Shown here in pieces: positions 16,942-25,437 of a DNA stretch of 64,000 bases. Origin of the DNA: an uncultured Clostridia bacterium (GTDB lineage Bacteria > Bacillota > Clostridia > Oscillospirales > Acutalibacteraceae). Location: positions 1 through 64,000 of the forward strand of contig CALWIK010000005.1 in NCBI GenBank assembly GCA_944380725.1, given 5' to 3'. Both the position numbers and the translations under genes were made by a program. Each line of letters starts with the position of its first letter. The first letter of the stretch is position 1. The notes under the pieces were generated by a model. That model was given only the letters and a program-made list of their open reading frames with translations. It searched no databases and was not told the origin of the DNA.

Positions 16942-17175
16942 ATGAAAGAGAAAGGAAATTTTCTGTTTAAAGATGTAAAAACTCCAGAAGAAGCAATAAG
17001 GCTAGCAAAGAAATATGGGCATATTTTAGAAGTAAAAAACAATAGAGAACTGGATGAGTTAGAACTTGAGAATGTTTCTGGTGGTGGAACATATTTAAGA
17101 GAGACTCATGCAAGCTACAGTGTAGTAGTAAGAGACAAAAATACTGGTGAAATTCTATGTGTTGTGCCATATTAG
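16942..17175 (+). CDS. GG-leader precursor peptide 6
   Basis: The ATG at 16942 (after AGGTGA) is preferred to the TTG at 16927. 77 residues with a 48-residue leader that keeps the second half of a Nif11-like leader (TPEEAIRLAKKYGHIL) and ends NVSGG. The 29-residue core GTYLRETHASYSVVVRDKNT... looks like two beta strands joined by a DKNTGE turn, with one Cys. It lacks the I-x-G-x-x-N motif of its neighbours. Confidence 0.8.
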   Translation: MKEKGNFLFKDVKTPEEAIRLAKKYGHILEVKNNRELDELELENVSGGGTYLRETHASYSVVVRDKNTGEILCVVPY

Positions 17176-17191
17176 ATTGGAGGTAACGAAA

Positions 17192-17449
17192 ATGAAAAGC
17201 AAAGAAGAATTTAAAAGAAGATATGAAAATGGAGAATTCGATGAAGAATTAAAGGAAGCCAAGTCTCCAGAAGATATAGCTAGAATTGCAAATGACCTTG
17301 GATATGATCTTACCGTTAATGATATATTAACTTCTGAATTGGGCAGTGATGCACTAGCTTTAGTAGCCGGAGGCAAAGGAGACACTCATAATACAACAAA
17401 CCACAATAATATTATAAAGGGTAATAGCAACACACAGATAACTTTTTAG
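17192..17449 (+). CDS. GG-leader precursor peptide 7
   Basis: Start at 17192 behind GGAGGTAACGAAA; the frame open back to 17147 overlaps precursor 6. 85 residues with a 61-residue Nif11-like leader (SPEDIARIANDLGYDLT block) ending LVAGG. The 24-residue core KGDTHNTTNHNN... is Asn/Thr/His-rich and carries IIKGNSNTQI, the I-x-G-x-x-N motif shared with precursors 4, 5, 8 and 9. No Cys. Confidence 0.83.
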   Translation: MKSKEEFKRRYENGEFDEELKEAKSPEDIARIANDLGYDLTVNDILTSELGSDALALVAGGKGDTHNTTNHNNIIKGNSNTQITF

Positions 17450-17466
17450 GAAAAGGAGGAGTTTAT

Positions 17467-17793
17467 GTGAATGACAACATACTAGAATTTAAAGAAAGAT
17501 TTGAGGAAGACGAAAAATTTAGAGAAATATTTGAAGCAGCCTCAAATTTAGATGAAATTGTAGATTTAGCAAAAGAAAATGGGTATGATATTGAAATTGA
17601 TGATATTCTAAGTAGTGTAGAACTTTCTGATCAGTTGCTAGAGGCAGTGGCAGGTGGCGAAGATGACACATACATCCATAAATTAATTGGAAATAACAAT
17701 GTCGAGTTTACAGCATCTAACCCATCTGATGCTCAGAAATATGCTAAAATGATAGTCGATGAGCTGCATAAAAGAGGAATATATGGCAAGTAA
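17467..17793 (+). CDS. GG-leader precursor peptide 8
   Basis: Starts at a GTG at 17467 with AAAGGAGG upstream. 108 residues: a 64-residue acidic Nif11-like leader (FEAASNLDEIVDLAKENGYD block) ending AVAGG, and a 44-residue core. The core begins EDDTYIHKLIGNNNVEF, the I-x-G-x-x-N motif, and continues with an amphipathic helix (AQKYAKMIVDELHKRG). The core resembles that of precursor 9 in both parts although the leaders differ greatly in length. Confidence 0.83.
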   Translation: MNDNILEFKERFEEDEKFREIFEAASNLDEIVDLAKENGYDIEIDDILSSVELSDQLLEAVAGGEDDTYIHKLIGNNNVEFTASNPSDAQKYAKMIVDELHKRGIYGK

Positions 17794-17817
17794 ACAAAAA
17801 GGGCGGAGTTGAGAAAG

Positions 17818-18021
17818 ATGGAAAGGAAAGAAATTAAAAGGGAAAGATGTATATCTGATGACAATATTGAAGAAGTAGCAGGAGGAAAGACTACAAGCTA
17901 TAATAGAGAATATTATGGGGACGGAAATCTTATAGGAACTGGTGCGACGTTTGAACAAATGCTGAACGCTATTGATAAGCTTAATAAGTCTGGCAAGCTT
18001 GACTACTTAAAAAATAAATAA
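17818..18021 (+). CDS. Short-leader GG precursor peptide 9
   Basis: The ATG at 17818 fits GGCGGAG at 17801-17807 better than the TTG at 17809. 67 residues: a leader of only 23 residues ending EVAGG, followed by a 44-residue core with YYGDGNLIG and then an amphipathic helix (EQMLNAIDKLNKSG). The core is the same length and plan as that of precursor 8, but the Nif11-like part of the leader is missing. It is either a reduced variant still cut by the C39 domain, or cut differently. It ends the precursor run, 15 bases before the metallopeptidase-like gene. Confidence 0.75.
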   Translation: MERKEIKRERCISDDNIEEVAGGKTTSYNREYYGDGNLIGTGATFEQMLNAIDKLNKSGKLDYLKNK

Positions 18022-18036
18022 GAAGGTGAAAACAAA

Positions 18037-18918
18037 ATGGGTAATGTTGATAAGCACAAAGAAATATTAAAAAACTTAGGTGTAGGTGAATCAATACAGA
18101 AAGAAATTTTAGATTATTGTGAAAATAAATTTAATGTGATTGAGTATAAACCTGGGCCAATAGAAGATGAACCATTTGTAGCCACTTGGAGAAGTATAAT
18201 AAATGACATACATGGGGGAAACATTAATGAAGTTATGAATTCAAGGCTTCCTCATGGAGATGAAGACATAAAATTAAAATCGCCTGAAAAGGTAAGTATA
18301 GAAGTATATAATTCTATAGCAGGTAACATACCGGTGATTTATGCTAAAGATGAAGAGGATTTTTATGAGATAATTAAAAAGTTAATATATAAAGGTAGAC
18401 CCGCGCCTAATCTTGAAAAAACAGGTGCAAGTTTTGCTTATGGAAAAACCAATAGGTTTATAGTACTTTCTAACAAACCTTATAGTAATATTCCTGCATC
18501 AAAATTAGGATTAGAAGATGAGCAATGGAGAAACTATTCTATAATAATAAGACGCGAGCATGAATGTACGCACTATTTTACAAAAAGATTTTTAGGCTCC
18601 TCACAAAATAACTTGCATGATGAATTGATAGCAGATTTTACAGGAATAATGTGTGCAGTTGCTGAATTTAAGGCAAAATGGTTTTTGGCTGGTATGGGAA
18701 TAGATATGTATCCTGAAAAACAAGAAGTGGGCAGGTTTCCTGTGTATACTTCAAAACTATCGGAACAAGCTGCAGATTTTATGAAAAAAATTATAATTAA
18801 AACAGCCAATAATATTGAAGAATGGTCAAAGCAAGAGTCAGTAAAACAAATGGACAGAAATGAAAGAGTGATATTTTTATGTTCTAAGTCAATTTTGGAT
18901 TTATATATGCTTTATTAA
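18037..18918 (+). CDS. Putative soluble zinc metallopeptidase (HExxH) of the peptide cluster
   Basis: A 293-residue protein with no signal peptide or membrane segment. It contains HECTH at 175-179 (HExxH) and DELIAD at 195-200, whose Glu196 and Asp200 match the E-x-x-x-D third-ligand block of gluzincins. It starts 15 bases after precursor 9 behind AAGGTG and closes the operon. I do not recognise a characterised family. It could degrade leaders, process cores, or be an immunity or toxin function; being cytoplasmic, leader processing or turnover fits best. That is inference from motif and position. Confidence 0.65.
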   Translation: MGNVDKHKEILKNLGVGESIQKEILDYCENKFNVIEYKPGPIEDEPFVATWRSIINDIHGGNINEVMNSRLPHGDEDIKLKSPEKVSIEVYNSIAGNIPVIYAKDEEDFYEIIKKLIYKGRPAPNLEKTGASFAYGKTNRFIVLSNKPYSNIPASKLGLEDEQWRNYSIIIRREHECTHYFTKRFLGSSQNNLHDELIADFTGIMCAVAEFKAKWFLAGMGIDMYPEKQEVGRFPVYTSKLSEQAADFMKKIIIKTANNIEEWSKQESVKQMDRNERVIFLCSKSILDLYMLY

Positions 18919-18971
18919 TTCAAAAACAATTTAAGGAAATTCTATGTTAAAAATTAAATTTAATGTTTAGC

Positions 18972-19005
18972 AAAACTAGAAATAATTATTTTTATTTCTA
19001 GTTTT
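18972..19005. terminator. Bidirectional terminator between convergent operons
   Basis: Arms 18972-18983 and 18994-19005 pair over 12 bases with a 10-base loop, followed on the plus strand by a T run. It closes the peptide-secretion operon and, on the other strand, lies just after aroK. Confidence 0.8.
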
Positions 19006-19554
19006 TTATTTTTCTATAATTTTAATTTTAGAAATAATATCCTTGCAGATTTGTTCAATAGAGCGGTTGGCATCAACTATAAAATCTGCTGTGGTTAAGT
19101 ATATATCTTTTCTTTTGTAGAAAAGTTTTTTTTCAAAATCTTTATTTTTTAATAACGGCCGAGAAAAGTCTGATTTTAATCTAGAAATAATAGTGGGGAG
19201 ACTTGCATCTAAAAAGAAGATCTTACCATTTCGTTTAAGATTTTTTTCGTTATCGTTATCTAAAATAGAGCCTCCTCCAGTTGAAATTATAATTTGAGAA
19301 AAAAAGGATAGATTTTTTATACAAATTTTTTCTAAAGATCTAAAATGATTTTCTCCGTATATCTTAAAAATATTACTAACGGTTAGTCCTGTTTTATTTT
19401 CGATAAAGATGTCTGTATCAAAGACTTTATAGCCAATTTTGGATGCCAGAAATTTTCCTACAGTGGTTTTTCCACAACCCATAAATCCGGTTAAAACTAT
19501 GTTAAAATCTAAGTTATTATTTAAGCTTTTTATCAAGTTTATAGATTTAGACAA
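19006..19554 (-). CDS. aroK: Shikimate kinase
   Basis: 182 residues. Phosphorylates shikimate with ATP in the pathway to chorismate. GFMGCGKT at 23-30 is the Walker A loop; DTD at 46-48 and FRSLE (substrate Arg) follow; ISTGGGS is the conserved glycine block, and the lid Arg lies in FSRPLL. Its start overlaps the aroE stop by 8 bases, so the two are translated together in the order aroE-aroK. Confidence 0.95.
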   Translation of the reverse strand: MSKSINLIKSLNNNLDFNIVLTGFMGCGKTTVGKFLASKIGYKVFDTDIFIENKTGLTVSNIFKIYGENHFRSLEKICIKNLSFFSQIIISTGGGSILDNDNEKNLKRNGKIFFLDASLPTIISRLKSDFSRPLLKNKDFEKKLFYKRKDIYLTTADFIVDANRSIEQICKDIISKIKIIEK

Positions 19555-20383
19555 ATTTTTTTAGTTCCTCCTTAGAATCATAAATTAATTGCTGAATCTC
19601 AGATTCAGCAAAAACAGATTGGTTCCAAATTTTGTGAGAAAAGCAAGCCTGGTAAACCAACATAGAAAGTCCAGAAGCAGCCTTTGCCCCATTGGCAGTA
19701 GCTTTTTTTATAAATTTAGTTTCAAATGGATTATATACAGCGTCAAATACATTTTGGCAACGTTTTAAATCCAAATCTGATATAGGAGTTTGGTCAATGT
19801 TTGGAAACATCCCAACAGGAGTTGCATTTATTAGCAGATCAATTTTTTGTGGCAACTTATCAATAAATGTAACATTAATTATTTTTTTGGTGACTTTTTT
19901 GACATGATTTGCAAGAATTTTAGCTTTTTCAAAACTATGTTTGCGCACAGCTAAAGTCACATGGCAGCCTTTTAATGCTGCTTCAAAACAAAAAATCTTT
20001 GCAACTCCTCCACAGCCTAGGATAGTTATATCTCCGTTAAGGTTTAATTTTTCAAATTTTAGTGCATATAAAAAGCCATTAGCGTCTGTATTATATCCAG
20101 TGGCACAGAGAGCACTATTTTTTACAGTGTTTACACATTCATATATTTTAGCTTTATCATATAATTTATCTAAGAATTGAACAATATTTTGTTTGTGTGG
20201 AATTGTTACATTGTATCCATCAAAACTATTTAACATATCCATAGATTTAGATAAATTGTTAGAGGTTACATCTAAAAGAGTATAATTGGCAGAAATTTTT
20301 GAGAGTTCAAATAATCTGTTATGTATAAACGGAGATATGGTGTGAGTAATAGGATGTCCAACAAGAGCAAAAGTTTTTTTCAT
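19547..20383 (-). CDS. aroE: Shikimate dehydrogenase (NADP+)
   Basis: 278 residues. Reduces 3-dehydroshikimate to shikimate. The N-terminal catalytic domain has GHPITHTISPFIHN and the Lys in NVTIPHKQ; NTDANGF carries the second catalytic residue (Asp). The nucleotide fold has ILGCGGVAK, and the C-terminal region includes NATPVGM and YNPFETKF. Length and motifs are normal. First gene of a two-gene minus-strand operon with aroK. Confidence 0.95.
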   Translation of the reverse strand: MKKTFALVGHPITHTISPFIHNRLFELSKISANYTLLDVTSNNLSKSMDMLNSFDGYNVTIPHKQNIVQFLDKLYDKAKIYECVNTVKNSALCATGYNTDANGFLYALKFEKLNLNGDITILGCGGVAKIFCFEAALKGCHVTLAVRKHSFEKAKILANHVKKVTKKIINVTFIDKLPQKIDLLINATPVGMFPNIDQTPISDLDLKRCQNVFDAVYNPFETKFIKKATANGAKAASGLSMLVYQACFSHKIWNQSVFAESEIQQLIYDSKEELKKFV

Positions 20384-20435
20384 TAAAGTATTTACCCCAT
20401 TTATAAAAATTTTTCGTTAATTTTGTTTTTACTTA

Positions 20436-20464
20436 TTGACAAATATTTTATTTATTAATAATAT
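20436..20464 (+). promoter_or_regulatory. Promoter of acpP
   Basis: TTGACA at 20436-20441 and TAATAT at 20459-20464 with a 17-base spacer. The leader of about 140 bases contains a small hairpin (AGAACATA/TATGTTCT arms, about 20562-20586). No FapR-type site was recognised. Confidence 0.7.
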
Positions 20465-20610
20465 TGGTAATGTAAATCTCATAAATTAAAATATACTTTG
20501 AGGATAGATTATAAAAATCATTTTGTCAAGGGTATTTTCACAATAACAAAAAACAAAGAAAGAACATAAGTTATCAATATGTTCTAAAAAATTTTAAGGA
20601 GAAATAGTTT

Positions 20611-20838
20611 ATGGTTTTAGAAAAAGTAAGAAAGATTTTGAGTGAGCAGTTTTCTGTCGATGAAAACACTATTACTGAAAATACTAACATAGCAGAAGAT
20701 CTTGGTGCAGATTCTTTGGATGTGGTCGATATATTGATGTCAATCGAAGACGAATTTGAAATTGAGGTTCCAGATGAAGAGATTGATAGAATTCGAACTG
20801 TTGGCGAGCTCGTAAATTATATAAAAAGAAATCAATAA
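20611..20838 (+). CDS. acpP: Acyl carrier protein
   Basis: 75 residues, acidic, behind AAGGAG. GADSLD at 32-37 contains Ser35, the site of the 4'-phosphopantetheine arm added by AcpS (encoded at 34175). The four-helix pattern and length are standard for fatty-acid synthesis. It is monocistronic here, bracketed by its own promoter and terminator, not in the usual fab cluster. Confidence 0.96.
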   Translation: MVLEKVRKILSEQFSVDENTITENTNIAEDLGADSLDVVDILMSIEDEFEIEVPDEEIDRIRTVGELVNYIKRNQ

Positions 20839-20872
20839 CATTTAAAGGTATTTTATTAAGAATTATTTTTTA

Positions 20873-20915
20873 AAATAAAGCAGGTTTTTCTTTTATTAGA
20901 TAATCTGCTTTATTT
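20873..20915 (+). terminator. Terminator of acpP
   Basis: Arms 20873-20883 and 20905-20915 (AAATAAAGCAG and its complement) pair over 11 bases with a 21-base loop. The stem ends in TTTATTT. The rest of the gap to 21143 is A/T-rich with nothing else recognised. Confidence 0.7.
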
Positions 20916-21143
20916 GTGTTTGCTTTTATTATAAAAAAATAATTGATATTTGTAAAATTTCATGATTTTTGTTTTAATTAAACATTATTAATAGATTTTA
21001 TCGTTAACTTATGGTAAAATAAATATATTAAAATTTTAATTTTTATATTTTTGTATATTTTCCAATTAACGCTATTAGCATCTAAATATTGTTGTAATTA
21101 ATTTTTGTTCATTATGAAGTTTAATACATAGGAGGCATTGGCT

Positions 21144-22700
21144 GTGGAAAAAAGAAAGCATTTAAACATGGCTGCACTTATAAACATAGAGCCAGATTTG
21201 GTAAAAATGCGAATTTCCAAATTAAACAACGATGGCAATTTAATAGATATCGAAAAATTAGAGTGTCAAACTAAATTAGGACATGAGTTATTTAATAACC
21301 AAAAAATAAGTTTTGAAACATTAAGAGAAATTTCAAGCATCCTGAATGGATATAAATGCATATTGAACGATTATAATATAAAAAAATTTAAAATTGTGGC
21401 TTCGGCTTTGCTTAATGATATAGAAAATTGTGCATATATTATAGATCAGTTGAGAATACGAAATGGAATGAGTGTAAAAATATTTGAAGACAGACAAGAA
21501 AAAAGTTTAGCATATTTTGAAATTCTGAATGTTTTGAAAAAGTCTAAATATAAAAATGTTGGCAAGTCTTTAATTTCTTATATTGGAGCGGGCAACATCA
21601 GTTTTTGTATTTATGATAAGCAAAAAATTTTGTTTTATCAAAGCGTAAATATGGGTTCTTCGAAATTGTATGAAATATTAGAACCAGTTCAGGAGTACTC
21701 AACAGATTTTAGCCTAGCTGTTGAAGAATACATTGATATAATGATTGATCGACTGAATTTTCCTATAAATAATTCACAAATAGAAAATTTAATCGTTTCT
21801 GGAAGTGAAGTAAATTTAATTGCTAGACTATGTCAAGCTAAAGAGACCGAAAATATTTATGAAATTAGCTTAAAAAGTGTAAGTGAGCTATATGACAAAA
21901 TAAAAAAATTGTCTGCACAGGCTATTAGTGAAAAATATGATATAAGTATAAAAGGTGCACAGATATTGTTTACATCTTTGGCCATATATTGCAAAATCTT
22001 TAAAATTACAAAGACTAAAAAAATTTTGTTTCCCAAAATAGAACCTTGGGATGCAGTTATAAAGCAAACTCTATCATGCAAAATAAAAAAGCAGTTTGAA
22101 GAACATTTAGCCCTTAGCGCTGTTTTTTGTGCTCAAATTTTATCTTATCATTTTTATTTTAACCAAGATCATATCGATAGTATATATCTTTATGCTACAC
22201 TTATTTTTGACAGGTTAAAAAAGTTACATGGGCTAGATAAAAGAAAAAAGTTATTTCTGGATTTAGCTATTATTTTACACGAAGCTGGATATTACCTGAA
22301 CTCAAAAGATCCAAGAATTAGTACCTTTGATATAATCAAAAATTTGGACCTTTATGGATTGAGTGAACGAGAAGCATTTATGGTTGCTAATATTATACGG
22401 TATAGTGAATTTACTGTTCCTAATCGAAATGATGCTGAGTATGCACGTTTATCGGATGCTGAAAAACTGCTTGTTTCTAAGATGGTTGCAATATTTAGAT
22501 TAAGCAATGCTCTTGACAAGTCTAAAAAACAAAAATTAAAAAACATGAAGATAAAAATTTCTAATGAAAATCTTATAATAAATGCAGAAAGCAAAGAAAA
22601 TGCCTCTTTAGAAACATGGGCAGTAAATAAATGCAGTGAATTTTTTAAAGAGGTTTTTGGCTTAAAAGTTAAATTAAATGTAAAAAGTGATTTATTGTAG
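21144..22700 (+). CDS. Divergent Ppx/GppA-like protein with degenerate HD domain
   Basis: The GTG at 21144 (8 bases after GGAGG) is preferred to the TTG at 21138. 518 residues with the layout of exopolyphosphatase/pppGpp hydrolase: an actin-like N-terminal half (to about 310) and a C-terminal HD-type half (about 320-518), next to ppk. The catalytic motifs are altered. The phosphate-binding Gly-Gly-Gly-Ser-Thr block appears as ISYIGAGNISF, and the HD pair reads LHEAGYY instead of LHDIGY. It may have lost hydrolase activity and act as a regulator, or use another substrate. The gene ends 27 bases before ppk. Confidence 0.7.
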   Translation: MEKRKHLNMAALINIEPDLVKMRISKLNNDGNLIDIEKLECQTKLGHELFNNQKISFETLREISSILNGYKCILNDYNIKKFKIVASALLNDIENCAYIIDQLRIRNGMSVKIFEDRQEKSLAYFEILNVLKKSKYKNVGKSLISYIGAGNISFCIYDKQKILFYQSVNMGSSKLYEILEPVQEYSTDFSLAVEEYIDIMIDRLNFPINNSQIENLIVSGSEVNLIARLCQAKETENIYEISLKSVSELYDKIKKLSAQAISEKYDISIKGAQILFTSLAIYCKIFKITKTKKILFPKIEPWDAVIKQTLSCKIKKQFEEHLALSAVFCAQILSYHFYFNQDHIDSIYLYATLIFDRLKKLHGLDKRKKLFLDLAIILHEAGYYLNSKDPRISTFDIIKNLDLYGLSEREAFMVANIIRYSEFTVPNRNDAEYARLSDAEKLLVSKMVAIFRLSNALDKSKKQKLKNMKIKISNENLIINAESKENASLETWAVNKCSEFFKEVFGLKVKLNVKSDLL

Positions 22701-22727
22701 GCCTAATGAGAAGGGAGGGAAATCTTT

Positions 22728-24797
22728 ATGGAAAATCAAAAACAATTTCCTTATAACAATAGGGAATTAAGTTGGTTGGATTTTAATTATAGAGTTCTTG
22801 ATGAAGCAATAAAAAAAAGTAATCCTATTTTAGAAAGATTAAAATTTTTAGCAATATCTGCATCAAATTTAGATGAGTTTTTTATGGTTCGTGTTGCTGG
22901 AATTATGGAACAAATAAATTCTAATTACAAAAGAAAAGATCCTTCAGGATTAACACCAAAACAACAGCTTTTAAAAATTAATGAAAAAACTAGAGATTTT
23001 TTAAATAAACAGTATCATTGTTTAAAAAATTCATTAAAACCTGCTTTAGCCAAAATAAAAATTTATTTTTTGCAAATAGAAGATTTAAATGATGAACAAA
23101 AAAAATATATTGATGAATATTTTGATAAAATAATCTTTCCGGTGCTTACCCCTTTGGCTGTAGACCAGAGTAGACCGTTTCCACTGCTTACAAACAAAAG
23201 CTTAAATTTGGCAGTTAGGTTATCTAAAAATAGAGAAACTAATTTTGCCTTGGTTCAGGTTCCTTCTATTTTGCCACGGTTTTTAGAATTACCTTTTAAT
23301 GGCGATGGAAAGAATTTTATTTTAATAGAAAATGTAATAATGGAAAAATTACCTAAATTATTTGAACTGCATAAAATAAAAGCTTGTAGCCAGTTTAGAA
23401 TTACAAGGAATGCTGATCTTGAAATTGATGAAGAAGCTGCAGATTTGTTAACTGAAGTGCAACGCTCAATTAAAAAGAGAAAACGTGGAGAACCTGTTAG
23501 ATTAGAATTATTAAAAAAGTGCGATAAAAAAACAAAAGAATTTTTAAAAAAAATGCTAGCTATAAAAGAAGAGGATATTTATGAGCTGTCAGGACCAATT
23601 GACCTTACTTTTTTTACAAAGTTTGCTCAAATTAAAGGATTTGATGATTTTCGCTTTGATCAAATTGTTCCTGTGGACCCTCCGGCAGATTTTTATACTG
23701 ATGAGAGTATCTTTGACATAATTAAGCAGAAAGATAGATTGGTTCATCACCCATACGAAAGTTTTAATTGTGTTATGAATTTTATAAATAAAGCAGCCGA
23801 AGATAAAGATGTTTTGGCAATAAAACAAACTTTATACAGAGTAAGCGGAAAGTCTCCGATAATTGATGCTTTAATAAAGGCTGCAGAAAATGGCAAACAG
23901 GTAACTGTTTTGGTTGAACTAAAAGCGAGATTCGATGAAGAAAATAACGTAATTTGGGCAAAAAAATTAGAAAAAGCGGGTTGTCATGTTATATATGGAG
24001 TTTATGGGCTAAAAACGCATTGTAAAATATTATTGGTTGTTAGAAAAGAAAATGGTGAAATAAAAAGATATATTCATATGTCTACCGGAAATTATAATGA
24101 ATCTACAGCTAAATTATATACGGATATCGGATTTTTTACATGCAGAGAAAGTTTTGGATCGGATGCTTCTTCGTTATTTAATACCTTGACTGGATATTCT
24201 CGTCCTCCAGAGTATAGTAAGCTTGTTGTAGCTCCACTTAAAATGAGAAATTTCTTTATAAAAATGATTAAAAATGAAATAGAAAACGCGAAGCAAAATT
24301 TACCATCAGGAATTATTATAAAGATAAATTCTATTGTTGATGAAGAAATCATAGCTCTGCTTTATGAAGCTTCTCAGGCGGGAGTAAAAATTGATCTGAT
24401 AGTGAGAGGAATATGCTGCTTGGTGCCTGGAGTTAAAGGGTTTAGCGAAAATATTACGGTTAGAAGTATTGTTGGACAGTTTTTGGAGCATAGTAGAATT
24501 TATAAATTTTGTTGCGCAGAAAATCCTCAGTTCTTTATAGGCAGTGCCGATTTAATGGCTAGAAACCTTGACAAACGTGTTGAAGTGATATTCCCGATAG
24601 AAGATGAACAGATAAAGCTGAGAATAGATAAAATTTTAAATATAATGTTACATGATACAACTAACGCTAAAATCCAAAATTCTTATACAAAATATGTTAA
24701 AATAGATATGCGAGGTAAAGAAAAAATAAATAGTCAAAGGTATTTTGTAAAAGGAGCAAAACAACGTTTAAATGATTTGAAGCAAAAGTATGAATAA
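22728..24797 (+). CDS. ppk: Polyphosphate kinase 1
   Basis: 689 residues behind GGGAGGG. Makes polyphosphate from ATP. It starts with the N-terminal domain signature NRELSWLDFNYRVL; ASNLDEFFMVRVAG and HPYESF (head-domain region) follow, and the autophosphorylated His lies in YIHMSTGNYNEST. The C-terminal phospholipase-D-like half contains GSADLMARNLDKRVEV. The length is normal. It pairs with the Ppx-like gene upstream; luxS follows after 32 bases. Confidence 0.95.
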   Translation: MENQKQFPYNNRELSWLDFNYRVLDEAIKKSNPILERLKFLAISASNLDEFFMVRVAGIMEQINSNYKRKDPSGLTPKQQLLKINEKTRDFLNKQYHCLKNSLKPALAKIKIYFLQIEDLNDEQKKYIDEYFDKIIFPVLTPLAVDQSRPFPLLTNKSLNLAVRLSKNRETNFALVQVPSILPRFLELPFNGDGKNFILIENVIMEKLPKLFELHKIKACSQFRITRNADLEIDEEAADLLTEVQRSIKKRKRGEPVRLELLKKCDKKTKEFLKKMLAIKEEDIYELSGPIDLTFFTKFAQIKGFDDFRFDQIVPVDPPADFYTDESIFDIIKQKDRLVHHPYESFNCVMNFINKAAEDKDVLAIKQTLYRVSGKSPIIDALIKAAENGKQVTVLVELKARFDEENNVIWAKKLEKAGCHVIYGVYGLKTHCKILLVVRKENGEIKRYIHMSTGNYNESTAKLYTDIGFFTCRESFGSDASSLFNTLTGYSRPPEYSKLVVAPLKMRNFFIKMIKNEIENAKQNLPSGIIIKINSIVDEEIIALLYEASQAGVKIDLIVRGICCLVPGVKGFSENITVRSIVGQFLEHSRIYKFCCAENPQFFIGSADLMARNLDKRVEVIFPIEDEQIKLRIDKILNIMLHDTTNAKIQNSYTKYVKIDMRGKEKINSQRYFVKGAKQRLNDLKQKYE

Positions 24798-24829
24798 AAT
24801 TTATTAATGCAAGTGTGGAGGAAATATTA

Positions 24830-25288
24830 ATGAATAAAATTGAAAGTTTTAAAATAGATCATACAAAAATATCAAAAGGAATGTATATTTCGAGAATTGA
24901 CGGAGATATTGTTACTTACGACATACGTATGGTTAAACCGAATATGCCACCTTTTTTAGAAAATGATGGGATCCATAGCTTTGAGCATCTTTTAGCTACT
25001 TTTATGAGAAACAGTGAATATAGCAAGAATATAGTTTATGTAGGCCCGATGGGGTGCAGGACTGGTTTTTATCTTTTGGTTAGAGGACTTTCACATGAGG
25101 ATGTCTTGGAATTAACAAAAAATGCAATGATTTATATTGCAAACTTTACAGGAGATTTGCCGGGGAGTTCTGCAGCTGAGTGTGGCAATTATTTGGACCA
25201 TGATTTAAATAAGGCTAAAAAATATGCATCAAATATGTCTTATGTTCTGAAAAATTGGTCGGTTGAAAATTTGAATTACGAAAAATAG
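24830..25288 (+). CDS. luxS: S-ribosylhomocysteine lyase
   Basis: 152 residues; the ATG at 24830 follows GGAGG, and the frame open back to 24815 is discarded. Cleaves S-ribosylhomocysteine to homocysteine and the precursor of autoinducer-2. The metal ligands are His49 and His53 in HSFEH and the Cys of SAAECGNYLDHDL; GPMGCRTGFYLL carries the other catalytic Cys. It recycles methyl-cycle product and links to metK at 51368. No pfs-like gene is seen in the window. Confidence 0.95.
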   Translation: MNKIESFKIDHTKISKGMYISRIDGDIVTYDIRMVKPNMPPFLENDGIHSFEHLLATFMRNSEYSKNIVYVGPMGCRTGFYLLVRGLSHEDVLELTKNAMIYIANFTGDLPGSSAAECGNYLDHDLNKAKKYASNMSYVLKNWSVENLNYEK

Positions 25289-25373
25289 TATGGGTTTATT
25301 TTATGTCTTTAAAGGTTTAAAATAATATGTAAAATCTATTTTTACTCAGGTTTTAACACTAAAAATTATCTGT

Positions 25374-25402
25374 TTGAAAAATTAAATTTGCTGTGATATA
25401 AT
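25374..25402 (+). promoter_or_regulatory. Promoter of the dfx-rubredoxin operon
   Basis: TTGAAA at 25374-25379 and TATAAT at 25397-25402 with a 17-base spacer; the gene at 25438 begins about 30 bases after the expected start. No PerR box was positively identified. Confidence 0.65.
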
Positions 25403-25437
25403 ATTAAAAAATATATCCCATTGGAGGATTTTTATTT

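Noticed and set aside
15094..18021. Tandem similar units as a CRISPR or satellite repeat
   Set aside because: The similarity is at protein level in separate genes with their own ribosome sites; the DNA is not repeated at fixed length.
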